NCBI GenBank assembly: GCA_016710285.1
Contig: JADJXR010000001.1
Location: 1,116,001 to 1,180,000, forward strand
Length of the DNA stretch: 64,000 nucleotides
Direction of reading: 5' to 3'
Source of the DNA: Chlorobiota bacterium
GTDB lineage: Bacteria > Bacteroidota > Ignavibacteria > OLB7
The translations under genes were made by a program, and so were the position numbers. The notes below the pieces were generated by a model. It searched no databases, had not been told where the DNA came from, and worked only from the letters and a program-made list of their open reading frames with translations. Positions 50,514-58,975 of this stretch are shown one piece after another (the stretch's first letter is position 1; the number at the start of each line of letters is the position of its first letter).

Positions 50514-52031
50514 CTATGGATTTTGGCTCCCTTCCTGCACGTTTCTCACCTGTGGTTCCGCCGGTTGCTCCGCTGGTTTTTCGGGCGCGACGTTCTTTGG
50601 CGGCTGGGTTGCGTTGGGGTCAATATCCTGCACGCTGGGCTGCTGCGGCTCCGTTGCCGTGGCGGAGCGTTGTTGGCTTGGCTGTGCCTGGGGGGTGTGC
50701 GGGTCCTGCGGCTCCACTGGTGTTTGTTTCTGGCCTATCTCATCCTGCTGCGCACGTTTCAAGGCTTCGGTATCGGCCACGGATTCGGCAGGCTTGTTTT
50801 TGATGTATCGGCGGCCGTAGCTGAAGCTCCGCCGCTCCCCTTCCACATCGCTGAAGGCTTTCCGTTCATCGCTCATGTAGCGGTGAACCTCAATCGCTTT
50901 TTGCGGCTGCTTGGTGGCGTTGTAGGCGTTCATCAGGATGCGCTCCACGCGGTCGCGGATTTCCTGGCGGCGTGGGCGTTCCTGGATTTGCAGCCATGCC
51001 TTCTGCTCGTACACCGGCTTGATAACCGACAAGGCGGCGCGGGGCTGGCGTTGCGCTTCGGCGCGGGCAACCACGCTTTCAATTTTTGGATAGGGGTCGT
51101 ATCGGCCCAGGTCGTCAACGTGGCTTCCTAACTTGCGGATCAGGGAGTTCACCGCGCTGTTCATCTGGTCGGGATCGGGGATGTCGGTATCCACCAGCGC
51201 GCTAGAGTTTGCCGGCGGAAGCAGCTTAACGGTCATGCGTTCCTCGTTCAACGCTCCCCGTTCTTTCAGCAGATAGACAATCGCTTGCACGGTTTCCAGA
51301 TCAAGATCGGTATCCACCATTCCCAGCCCCATCCGCAGCAGAACATCCCCTTTGGCACCGGTCAACATATCGGCACGGCGGATTGCTTGGGTCATCAAAA
51401 ATTTCCCCTGGTTGTAGGAACGCTGCACGTCACCAAGCGCGTAGCTTTTGCGGTGGCGCAGAAACTGCAGCGCGGTGGCGGGGTCCTTGTAGCCCAGCAA
51501 CTCCAACACCCCCATCACCTGGCTGAAGGAGACCTCGACGTAGTAATCAATCTTCCGTTTTTTTGCCAGCCGGGCCACGGCTTTCATCAGGCTGTTGCGC
51601 CCCCGAAGCGCACGGACGTTGGCCATGAACGACAGATCATCGGGGATGCCGTAGCCGCTAACCGGGGTTCCGCGTGGGATTGATTGGATGGTGACATCCA
51701 CCGGCTCCTTTGTGTGGACCGTGACAAGGTGGATAGCGTCGGCATGGTTGTCGGTGCTGGCCACGCGGTTGTCAAGGCCAACCAGCAGGATGTTCAATTC
51801 GGCAGGAAGGGAGTCGGCACGGGCGATGATCCCATCGCTGTACACAGCATCGTACAGGTTATCGGTGACAACCGTTGCCGACACCACCGGCGAAGGAATC
51901 GGCGTAACCCAGGAGGCGGCTTGCCAAACAGCAATGCCAAGCACCACAAGCAACAGCACGCGCAACCAGCGGCGCTTGCGGCGTGGCTGCGGCTGTTCGT
52001 TCGGCGCGGTAAACGATAATTCTTGTGACAT
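50514..52031 (-). CDS. LytR-CpsA-Psr (LCP) family protein
   Basis: 505 residues from the ATG at 52031; the long upstream extension overlaps rsmI and is spurious. A membrane segment at about residues 23-40 anchors the protein. The LCP domain (about 75-290) has 'NILLVGLDNR', 'HADAIHLVTVHT', 'IQSIPRGTPV' (the Arg-containing motif) and 'VGVLELLG'. LCP enzymes transfer undecaprenyl-linked polymers to the cell wall or surface. The C-terminal 200 residues are a helical region and then a Pro/Gln-rich low-complexity tail, an unusual addition. A TATCTTTG element is only six bases before the ATG. Confidence 0.85.
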   Translation of the reverse strand: MSQELSFTAPNEQPQPRRKRRWLRVLLLVVLGIAVWQAASWVTPIPSPVVSATVVTDNLYDAVYSDGIIARADSLPAELNILLVGLDNRVASTDNHADAIHLVTVHTKEPVDVTIQSIPRGTPVSGYGIPDDLSFMANVRALRGRNSLMKAVARLAKKRKIDYYVEVSFSQVMGVLELLGYKDPATALQFLRHRKSYALGDVQRSYNQGKFLMTQAIRRADMLTGAKGDVLLRMGLGMVDTDLDLETVQAIVYLLKERGALNEERMTVKLLPPANSSALVDTDIPDPDQMNSAVNSLIRKLGSHVDDLGRYDPYPKIESVVARAEAQRQPRAALSVIKPVYEQKAWLQIQERPRRQEIRDRVERILMNAYNATKQPQKAIEVHRYMSDERKAFSDVEGERRSFSYGRRYIKNKPAESVADTEALKRAQQDEIGQKQTPVEPQDPHTPQAQPSQQRSATATEPQQPSVQDIDPNATQPPKNVAPEKPAEQPAEPQVRNVQEGSQNP

Positions 52032-52037
52032 AGCCCG

Positions 52038-52045
52038 CAAAGATA
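52038..52045 (-). promoter_or_regulatory. TAnnTTTG -7 element adjoining the LCP gene start
   Basis: Minus-strand TATCTTTG with TTG 22 bases upstream. The ATG begins six bases after the element, so the mRNA may be leaderless. Confidence 0.55.
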
Positions 52046-52268
52046 GGGGAATTTGATCCTTGATTATCAAGCAACATGGATTGGCCTTGCACGCAAACCA
52101 CCCCGGAAGGTTACGGCCCGGCACGGCCCTGTTTCCATCCCGCAGTGCAATGGCCGCCGGTGCGTGCCTGCTTGGCCACCGTTGCGTGGTTTGGTAGCTT
52201 GGCCTTGTATTCACAGGGTTCCGAACAATCCTGGATGCGAACAACGGACCAACGAACATCCGAACGCC

Positions 52269-52979
52269 TTGCCTACTCTCTACATCATACCAACCCCCAT
52301 CGGGAATCTTGAAGACATCACGCTGCGGGCATTGCGGATCCTGCGTGAAGCCCCAATTGTTGCCTGCGAGGATACCCGCGTGACCGGAATGCTGCTGAAG
52401 CACTACGGTATTGAAGGGAAACGACTGGTCAGCTGCTACAGCGGAAACGAGCAAGGGCGAATCCCTTCCCTGATTGAGATGCTTCGGGTGGGCCAGGACG
52501 TTGCGCTGGTGAGCGATGCAGGAACCCCAGGCATCAGCGACCCCGGTGTGCGGCTGATCTCCGCAGCGATTGATGCTGGCATCACGGTTGTGCCATTGCC
52601 CGGGCCTTCGGCGGCAATCACCGCCGCGGTGGCCGCAGGGCTTCCAACCGATTCGATTTTGTTTGAAGGATTCCTCCCCCACAAAAAAGGGCGGCAGACC
52701 ATGCTCCGCCGGCTTGCGGAATCCGAAAGCACAACGATCCTGTACGAATCCCCCTACCGCGTGGTGAAAACTCTTCGCGAACTTGCCGAGCATTGCGGCA
52801 ACCACCGCCGCGCTGCGGTCTGCCGCGAGCTTACCAAGATGTTTGAGGAGATCAACCGAGGGACATTGCAGCAGCTTTATCAGGAGTACGCCGGGCGGGG
52901 ATCCATCAAAGGGGAGTTTGTGTTGGTGATTGAAGGGAAGCAAAAACGGGCGAAGGAAGAACCCATTGCCGAAGAATAA
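52269..52979 (+). CDS. rsmI: 16S rRNA (cytidine-2'-O-)-methyltransferase RsmI
   Basis: 236 residues if started at the TTG at 52269, which gives 'MPTLYIIPTPIGNLEDIT', the standard RsmI N-terminus; no in-frame ATG is suitably placed. 'VACEDTRVTGMLLKHYGI', 'SDAGTPGISDPG', 'PLPGPSAAITA' and 'GFLPHKKGRQ' are the conserved SAM-binding and catalytic blocks. RsmI methylates C1402 of 16S rRNA. The C-terminal domain of longer RsmI proteins is absent, as in other Bacteroidota. The start codon is unusual and has no clear ribosome binding site. Confidence 0.94.
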   Translation: MPTLYIIPTPIGNLEDITLRALRILREAPIVACEDTRVTGMLLKHYGIEGKRLVSCYSGNEQGRIPSLIEMLRVGQDVALVSDAGTPGISDPGVRLISAAIDAGITVVPLPGPSAAITAAVAAGLPTDSILFEGFLPHKKGRQTMLRRLAESESTTILYESPYRVVKTLRELAEHCGNHRRAAVCRELTKMFEEINRGTLQQLYQEYAGRGSIKGEFVLVIEGKQKRAKEEPIAEE

Positions 52980-53014
52980 TCAGCCCACCCAAATGCTGCG
53001 CATCCACACCATGC

Positions 53015-53022
53015 TATATTTG
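53015..53022 (+). promoter_or_regulatory. TAnnTTTG -7 element for lipoprotein gene
   Basis: TATATTTG lies 70 bp before the ATG at 53092, downstream of rsmI. Confidence 0.5.
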
Positions 53023-53091
53023 CCGACCAATTGCCGAAATTTTTCAGCAAACCAGACACACGAACCAAACAGATTGAAGGAGAACAACTCA

Positions 53092-53742
53092 ATGAAGTAC
53101 GTTGGAACACTACTGCTGGCCGGGGCGATGATCGCCGGCTGTGGCGAGAAAGCCAAGGAGATTTCGGAGGCGATGAAGACCGTTCAGGAGATGCCAAAGA
53201 TTGCCGAAAATCTTGAGCAGAGCCAGAACGAGATGGAGAAATTTATGGCCGAACGGGCCGCCAAAGGGGACACCGTGGCAATGCCTTACGCGGAGCTTCA
53301 GAAGTTCCTTCCGACCGCGATTGACGGCTACAAACTGGAAGGGGAACCTTCCGGAAGCCAGCAAAGCATGGGGGCGTTCTCAATGTCCATGGCCGAACAG
53401 AATTGGGCCAGCACCAGTGGCGACACCAACAACCCCGCCCGAATCCACGTGATCCTTTCCGACTACGGCGGGACCGGTGCCGGATATGGCGTGGCAGGGC
53501 TGGCGTTTACCATCCAGTCGCAGAGTGAGGACAACACCCAAAGAATGCGAACCTACAAAACGGACTACCCCTACACCTACGCCGCCGAAACTTTCCGCAA
53601 GGACACCAAGGAGGCAACCGTGACCATGGGGACCCGCTACCGCTACATCATCAACGTGCGGGCCGATAACCAGACCGAGGACCAAACCCAAAAGGTAACG
53701 GCCATCGCAATGGACATCGCCAAGAAGCTGGACGGGAAATAA
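53092..53742 (+). CDS. Lipoprotein of unknown function
   Basis: 216 residues from the ATG at 53092 with AGGAG nine bases upstream. A lipoprotein signal ends 'GAMIAGCGE'. A helical segment rich in Glu, Lys and Met (residues 20-60) precedes a mixed domain with Tyr-rich strands ('SDYGGTGAGYG', 'YKTDYPYTYA'). I do not recognise the family. It has its own promoter element and terminator. Confidence 0.65.
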   Translation: MKYVGTLLLAGAMIAGCGEKAKEISEAMKTVQEMPKIAENLEQSQNEMEKFMAERAAKGDTVAMPYAELQKFLPTAIDGYKLEGEPSGSQQSMGAFSMSMAEQNWASTSGDTNNPARIHVILSDYGGTGAGYGVAGLAFTIQSQSEDNTQRMRTYKTDYPYTYAAETFRKDTKEATVTMGTRYRYIINVRADNQTEDQTQKVTAIAMDIAKKLDGK

Positions 53743-53768
53743 CCGGAACGCCAAGCCAGAAAAACAGC

Positions 53769-53806
53769 AAAGGCACGGAAGCACCAAAGCTCCGTGCCTT
53801 TTTTCT
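53769..53806 (+). terminator. Rho-independent terminator after lipoprotein gene
   Basis: AAAGGCACGGA / TCCGTGCCTTT with an 11-nt loop that itself can pair AGC with GCT, then a T-run. Confidence 0.85.
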
Positions 53807-53947
53807 TTGCTGGTTCGGGTTGGCAAAAAAACTCCCCGCCAATCGTTGTCCATCACCCCGCAATCCAGTAGTTTTCCGATGCCTGCTTGAATGCTGCGTT
53901 GATTGCTTACGCCGGATGTTCCCAACCACTGTTTCTTTTCCCTCAGT

Positions 53948-56900
53948 ATGCCTTACGCTGCTTTGCCTTCGATCCCTTTTGTTGGCCGCCACCAATTGCT
54001 GCAACGCCTTGCCGAGCTATGCGCCCGGCTAGAAACCGAGAACGACGGGGAACGCCGGTTGGTGCTGATAGAAGGGGTGAAAGGGGTTGGCGCAAGCCGG
54101 TTCCTTGATGAGTTCGCGCGGCAGCTTCAGCAGCAGGAACGTACCTACCCGCTGCGGGCAACCTACGGCCAAACGCTTCAGCGCTATCCATTGGCCCAGC
54201 TGTTCGACTCGTTGGACCACCTGCTGGCCGATCACTTCCCAACCCGCCGCCTGGTCTCCCTTTTTTCCGATCCCGCACACGCCACGCTCCTCGCAAAACT
54301 CCCCGCAACCTCCGAACGCATTGGGAACGATGATGACGCAGCCACAAGCGGTTCCGCCGATGCGGCCACGATTGCAATCCATCTTGCTTCGCTGTTGGCC
54401 CAGGTGGCGAGGCTTCGGCCTGTGGTGGTGATCATCGAGGATGCCCAGTGGATGCCGGAGCCGGACCAGCAAGCGTTGCTGGGGCTTCATGCCGCGCTGG
54501 ACGATGCGCCATTGCTGATGATTGCCGCCCGATGCACCGATTACCCAGAACCCTCAATCCTCCACCAAACCCGAATCGAACGGATGCTGCTGGACCGGAT
54601 AGTGCTCCCGCCGTGGGAACACCATGAGATTTCGGCATTGCTCTCCCAACTGTGTGGTCCCCGCCTTGCCACGCGGCTTGGGGAGCCATTGTGGCGCGCA
54701 ACCGAAGGGCTTCCCGGGCGGGCGATTGACCAGCTGCGGCGGCTTGCGGCCAACGGAACCATCACCCAGGAAGAACAAGGCCAATGGCAACTTCATGCCG
54801 ATGATCCTTCACTCCTTTTCTCCGCAACCAGCAACGGGCTTGCGACGGCGGCGAACCAGCCGCGAACCCTCTCAAGTTCGCAACGGATATTGCTGGCATT
54901 GCTTCACTGCGCTGGCGGGGTTGCCTCGGTTGCCGAGCTTCGGCAATGGCTTGGCGCGGTTGGCGGTGGTGGCGAAGATGATGGGGAGCAATCCATCCAA
55001 ACTTTGCTTGCTGAGTTGCAAGAAGCTGGGGCAATCCGGCTGCCGCTTCTTCCTTCGGGAAAGGTGATGTTTTTGCGGCAGGAGATGGGGGAAGAAGTGG
55101 AGCAGGAGCTTACCGCACAGGAACTTGAGCAGATTATCCGCGCAGTGGTGATTCCCGAAGCCGAGGCGCAGCGGATGCACCGTTGGATTGGCGCGCCACG
55201 GCTTGTCTGCGCGGTGATTCGCCAAGTCCCCCGCAACCAGCCGGAGCTTCGCCGCCGTGTGTTGGATCCGCTGATCGGCCCAAAATTGCTCCATGAATTT
55301 GATGGCGACACCGCCGCCCGGCATCGCGTGTTTACCGCCATGCTCCAGGAGAAAGAAGGGTTAACGGAGTTTGAGTATGCCACCACCCTTTCGCGGATGG
55401 CATCGCTGCTGCTGTTTACTGGGCATCATGGACAGGCGATGGAGTGCGCCACGCAGATGCACGCGCTGGCAACCACGCTCCCCGAGTGCGCGCCGCTCCT
55501 TGCCGAAGCCTGCGCCATGCTTGCCGGAACACATCTCTTTGCCGACCGAACTTTCAACCCGACCCCGCTGCTTGCCGAAGCAACCGCCGTGCTGGATAGA
55601 ATCGCCGACGAACGGGAGCGGCAAGGGGTCGAGCTGCTGATCGCCAAAGTTGAATGGAACACGATACCGATAGACCAGCCGCACCATGCCTTGCAAGTTG
55701 CGCGGCGGATGTACCACCTTATGGCCAAGATTGGAACGCCCGGCAAGTATGAGATGTTGGGTGAGATTCCGATGCGAGCGGCGCGCCTTCGCGACGGCGA
55801 AACCTTGCGCCACTACTGCAACGAGTTGCTGAGCAGCATCCAGCTGCAGAACACCCCGCCGCCGTTCATCGCGCTGTTCAACGCGGTGCGCTCGGCCCAC
55901 GCGTTTGGCGATTTTTTCCTTGCCCGCAAACTCTACTCCATTTGGCACGGCTCGGCAACGCCGCTAAGCGTGCGGGACTTTATGGCGCGGAATATCCTGA
56001 ACGCGTTGTTTGCCTTCGACGACGGCGACACCGAACGCGCAACCCAGGGGCTGCAATCGGCAAATGCGGAGTACCGCCGCCACCGCGGGCTTGGCGAAGG
56101 GATGTGGTGGGACATCCTGTTCCTTCATGCAATGCTGATGGGGCTGCTTGTTCGCGCCCTGATGATGGCCGGGCGAAGCCGGGCCGCAACCGAGCTTATT
56201 GACCAAACGATTGCCGAATCGGAAACGGACGGAACCGCAGCACGCTACCCCGACACCATCCGCCTGCTTACGCTTTACCGGTTCTACCTTCGCTGGCGGG
56301 AGCAATGCGGTTTGCAGCAAGCCTCCCTGGCCTGGCGCGAATCGCCATTGCCAGCAACGGAATCGAACCAAAGGGCGAACCACGCCACACCAGCCGCCGC
56401 CGAAGCCGCACAGGCCTACCGCCAGCGGAACAACGAGCTTAGCCACGTTGCCGCGCCGCCGGTGATGTTTGTTGGCGAAATGCTGCTGGCCACCATCGAG
56501 GCCGCCGAAGGGAAATTCGAGGCCGCCACCGAGGCGATACACCAAGCCGAGGAGCATTGCCGGCGCATCTACAACTACCAGTACGATGTGGAAATCCAGA
56601 TATCGCGGATTGCCCTTGCGCTGCGCCGCGCCGCCGCAAACAATGCTGCAAACAGGATGGAGACGGCAGCACGCCGCGAGCTAATGGATGATGTTCGTGG
56701 ATTGATGCAAGGGCTTGCCGAACGTGGTGTCCCCGAGCGGATTGAGCGGGTGAAAGATTTCTTGGCGAACGAGGCCACCGATGCCGACCTTGCCGAGCAG
56801 ATTCAGCGGGCCGGAAACGGGGCGGTTTCTGCGGCGCAGGCGGTGCTGCAGAACAGCCGCTCGGCAACCAGCGGGCCGGTGAACACAGCGCGGATATTGG

Positions 56901-57658
56901 TGATGGGACCCTTGCGGCTGATGCAGCCCCACTCCTACATGGAGCTGTCCGACAGCGCGTTCGACCGCGAAACCGCGCGCACGCTGCTGGCAACGTTGGT
57001 GGCGGCCCAGATCATGGGGCAGACGCTTACCCGCGAAGAGCTTGCCGGAAGAATCGCCCCAAAAGCCAAAACACCCGAGCAGCAGAAGAAGGCTTTGTAC
57101 AACGCTGCCAGCGCCGCCCGTGCCGCTTGCTGCTCTGCCGACAGCATCCTTCCCGCTGGGTCCAACAGCCTGGGGTTGAACACCAATCCCGAAGTCCCCG
57201 GATACGTTTGGGTGGATGCAATCGAGTTGTTGAAGCTGGTAAGCTCCGGGCGGCAGCAGGAACGCGCAGGGGCAAGCAGTGCGGCGTTCAACAGCTACCG
57301 CGACGCGCTAACGATTGCCCGCCGTGGCGACTTCGCTCCGGACTGCTACGAAGACTGGGCCGACCCCGCACGCGAACTGCTTCGGGCACGGGTTCGCGAT
57401 GCGGTGCTGGCAATGGGGAAGCTGGCCTTGCGGAACGGGCTGTACACCCCGGCAATCGAAGCCGCCACGGTCCAGCTTTCCCGCGACCCCTACGACGAAG
57501 CGATGCACCGCCTGCTGATGCGGCTTCACAACGACAGCGGCAACCGCTCCGCCGCGCTGAAGCAGTTCGACAAATGCGCCAAACTCCTGAAACGGGAATT
57601 CGATGCCGAGCCGGAACGGGAAACGATGAAGCTGCGAACAGAGATTGTGAAAGGGTGA
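53948..57658 (+). CDS. Large SARP/LAL-like regulator: ATPase domain, TPR-like middle, C-terminal winged helix and BTAD
   Basis: 1,236 residues from the ATG at 53948. Residues about 8-330 are an AAA_16/NACHT-like module beginning 'FVGRHQLLQRLAEL', as in LuxR-type and SARP-type ATPase regulators. The P-loop reads Gly43-Val-Lys-Gly-Val-Gly48-Ala49-Ser50; Ala49 replaces the catalytic Lys. Walker B 'VVVIIEDAQW' is kept. A long helical-repeat middle (about 400-960) resembles TPR. From residue 982 ('RILVMGPLRLM') to about 1075 is an OmpR-like winged helix as in SARP proteins, then a bacterial activator domain (BTAD) to the end ('ALRNGLYTPAIEAATVQLSRDPYDEAMHRLLM'). Order is the reverse of typical SARPs. 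Target genes unknown. Confidence 0.82.
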   Translation: MPYAALPSIPFVGRHQLLQRLAELCARLETENDGERRLVLIEGVKGVGASRFLDEFARQLQQQERTYPLRATYGQTLQRYPLAQLFDSLDHLLADHFPTRRLVSLFSDPAHATLLAKLPATSERIGNDDDAATSGSADAATIAIHLASLLAQVARLRPVVVIIEDAQWMPEPDQQALLGLHAALDDAPLLMIAARCTDYPEPSILHQTRIERMLLDRIVLPPWEHHEISALLSQLCGPRLATRLGEPLWRATEGLPGRAIDQLRRLAANGTITQEEQGQWQLHADDPSLLFSATSNGLATAANQPRTLSSSQRILLALLHCAGGVASVAELRQWLGAVGGGGEDDGEQSIQTLLAELQEAGAIRLPLLPSGKVMFLRQEMGEEVEQELTAQELEQIIRAVVIPEAEAQRMHRWIGAPRLVCAVIRQVPRNQPELRRRVLDPLIGPKLLHEFDGDTAARHRVFTAMLQEKEGLTEFEYATTLSRMASLLLFTGHHGQAMECATQMHALATTLPECAPLLAEACAMLAGTHLFADRTFNPTPLLAEATAVLDRIADERERQGVELLIAKVEWNTIPIDQPHHALQVARRMYHLMAKIGTPGKYEMLGEIPMRAARLRDGETLRHYCNELLSSIQLQNTPPPFIALFNAVRSAHAFGDFFLARKLYSIWHGSATPLSVRDFMARNILNALFAFDDGDTERATQGLQSANAEYRRHRGLGEGMWWDILFLHAMLMGLLVRALMMAGRSRAATELIDQTIAESETDGTAARYPDTIRLLTLYRFYLRWREQCGLQQASLAWRESPLPATESNQRANHATPAAAEAAQAYRQRNNELSHVAAPPVMFVGEMLLATIEAAEGKFEAATEAIHQAEEHCRRIYNYQYDVEIQISRIALALRRAAANNAANRMETAARRELMDDVRGLMQGLAERGVPERIERVKDFLANEATDADLAEQIQRAGNGAVSAAQAVLQNSRSATSGPVNTARILVMGPLRLMQPHSYMELSDSAFDRETARTLLATLVAAQIMGQTLTREELAGRIAPKAKTPEQQKKALYNAASAARAACCSADSILPAGSNSLGLNTNPEVPGYVWVDAIELLKLVSSGRQQERAGASSAAFNSYRDALTIARRGDFAPDCYEDWADPARELLRARVRDAVLAMGKLALRNGLYTPAIEAATVQLSRDPYDEAMHRLLMRLHNDSGNRSAALKQFDKCAKLLKREFDAEPERETMKLRTEIVKG

Positions 57659-57946
57659 GGTGGCGACAGGCGGCTTCGGCCTGACCCTGCCTTGCGCCCC
57701 CCTGCTTCGCCGCAAGCGGCGAAGCGTCCCCCCAATGCTGGGGGGAAATGGGTTCTAGAAAAATTCCTTTCTCTCCGAAATCCACGCCACTTCCGCCAGC
57801 CCCTCCCCCAGAATTGGGGGAGGCGGGGAGGGGGCTTGCTGCGGTGGCGGTCTGGTACGCCTGGCCGTGTTCGGTATCACCCCCACCCAGTAATTTTGGA
57901 ACGCCGGGTAGGGGCCCCGACTTTTGTCGGGGTTCAGTCAGAACCC
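57659..57946. repeat. Intergenic cluster of short palindromes
   Basis: This 288-bp gap holds no gene but at least four hairpins: CTTCGCCGC-AA-GCGGCGAAG (about 57709-57728), CCCCCAATGCTGGGGG (about 57731-57747), a CCCCTCCCCC / GGGGGAGGCGGGGAGGGGG element (about 57804-57838) and CCCCGAC / GTCGGGG (about 57914-57931). They may be mobile palindromic repeats and also serve as terminators for the convergent genes. Confidence 0.5.
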
Positions 57947-58975
57947 CTACTTCCCACTAACCCCCTGAAGCTCCGTCACAAGAGCATCCATTGTCATCCC
58001 TCTTACCTCCAATTCTTTCCTCCAAGGAATTTTTGTGAAGCGAAGGAGCAACCGCTGCTCCTTTGCCCCCTTTTTCGGAGCTTCTTCCCGCAGCTCCATT
58101 GTCGCGCCGGTGATGCTCCACGGGTGGGCAACGTTGAACGTCGCCGTCGTTCCATTGAACTTCCATTCCCTGATGCTCCATTCCTGAATCGGCATGCCGT
58201 AGCCGTCGCAGATGCTGATGGTGCCGCTGTCGCTGCCGCTGTCGCTTCTGCCAATCGTTATCACCACCCCCAAATCCCGCTCCCGCGTCGAGTCCCACGT
58301 GGGGATTGTCACCACCTTCGGCGATGAAGGAGTTGGAGATGTTGCAGGACCTGGGTTCATGCCGCAGGCAGTTGTCAGCATGGCATCCACGGCACCGCTT
58401 AACGCCCGGCTCATGGCGGCGGAGTAAGGGTTTTGGCTTGTGTCGCTGGCATCACCCTCCTTTTCTATCATTTTGGTTGAAGGCTCTCCAGCCGCAGGGG
58501 AGAACTGCACAATGGCCGCGATGGTGGCTCCACGCGGGTCGTCGTCTTCATCCTTATCAACCTTCACGGAGAAAGCGCGCAGATGAACGGTGACGCGAAG
58601 ATCGGCCTGGGCAGGGTTAGCAACAAGCGTGACCTTCCCTTTCCACCGATCCGACACACACGCCGACATCACCGCTTGGCGAAAAAGCTCGCTCGGGGTA
58701 TCGCGCCACTCCTTCGAGCCATCTCTGCGAAGTGACTTGTTGGAGAGTTGCAGCTGCATCACCACGTCATCAATGGCTCCGCTGGCCGTCACCTCGTCAA
58801 GGTGGAGCTTGATGGAGTTCTGGCAAGAATCGCCCCCGCGTAGATTGCCATACAGAACTGGGTAGAACGTTGTGGTTCCGCACCCGCACCACGCGGCACA
58901 CGCAGCAAGCAAGCACCACCGCAGAAGGCCGATCCCGAACGGGGTTTTCATCCAAGCATTTTGGAGCTGAATCAT
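57947..58975 (-). CDS. ABC-type transport auxiliary lipoprotein-like protein of Mla operon
   Basis: 342 residues. The start overlaps the mlaD-like stop by four bases (ATGA) and has GGAGG nine bases upstream. The N-terminus ends in a lipobox-like 'CAAWCGCG'. The mature part ('FYPVLYGNLRGGDSCQNSIKLHLDEVTASG', 'RQAVMSACV', 'QADLRVTVHLRAFSV') is beta/alpha mixed and resembles the auxiliary lipoproteins (ABC_trans_aux/LptE-like) that accompany Mce/Mla transporters. A C-terminal extension of about 150 residues is of unknown type. Place in the operon supports a role in lipid transfer to or from the outer membrane. Confidence 0.65.
   Translation of the reverse strand: MIQLQNAWMKTPFGIGLLRWCLLAACAAWCGCGTTTFYPVLYGNLRGGDSCQNSIKLHLDEVTASGAIDDVVMQLQLSNKSLRRDGSKEWRDTPSELFRQAVMSACVSDRWKGKVTLVANPAQADLRVTVHLRAFSVKVDKDEDDDPRGATIAAIVQFSPAAGEPSTKMIEKEGDASDTSQNPYSAAMSRALSGAVDAMLTTACGMNPGPATSPTPSSPKVVTIPTWDSTRERDLGVVITIGRSDSGSDSGTISICDGYGMPIQEWSIREWKFNGTTATFNVAHPWSITGATMELREEAPKKGAKEQRLLLRFTKIPWRKELEVRGMTMDALVTELQGVSGK

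Noticed and set aside
52032..52943. Long N-terminal extension of the LCP gene on the minus strand (304 residues)
   Set aside because: It is antisense to rsmI, contains no family similarity, and the internal ATG at 52031 has the membrane anchor directly after it and a promoter element before it.
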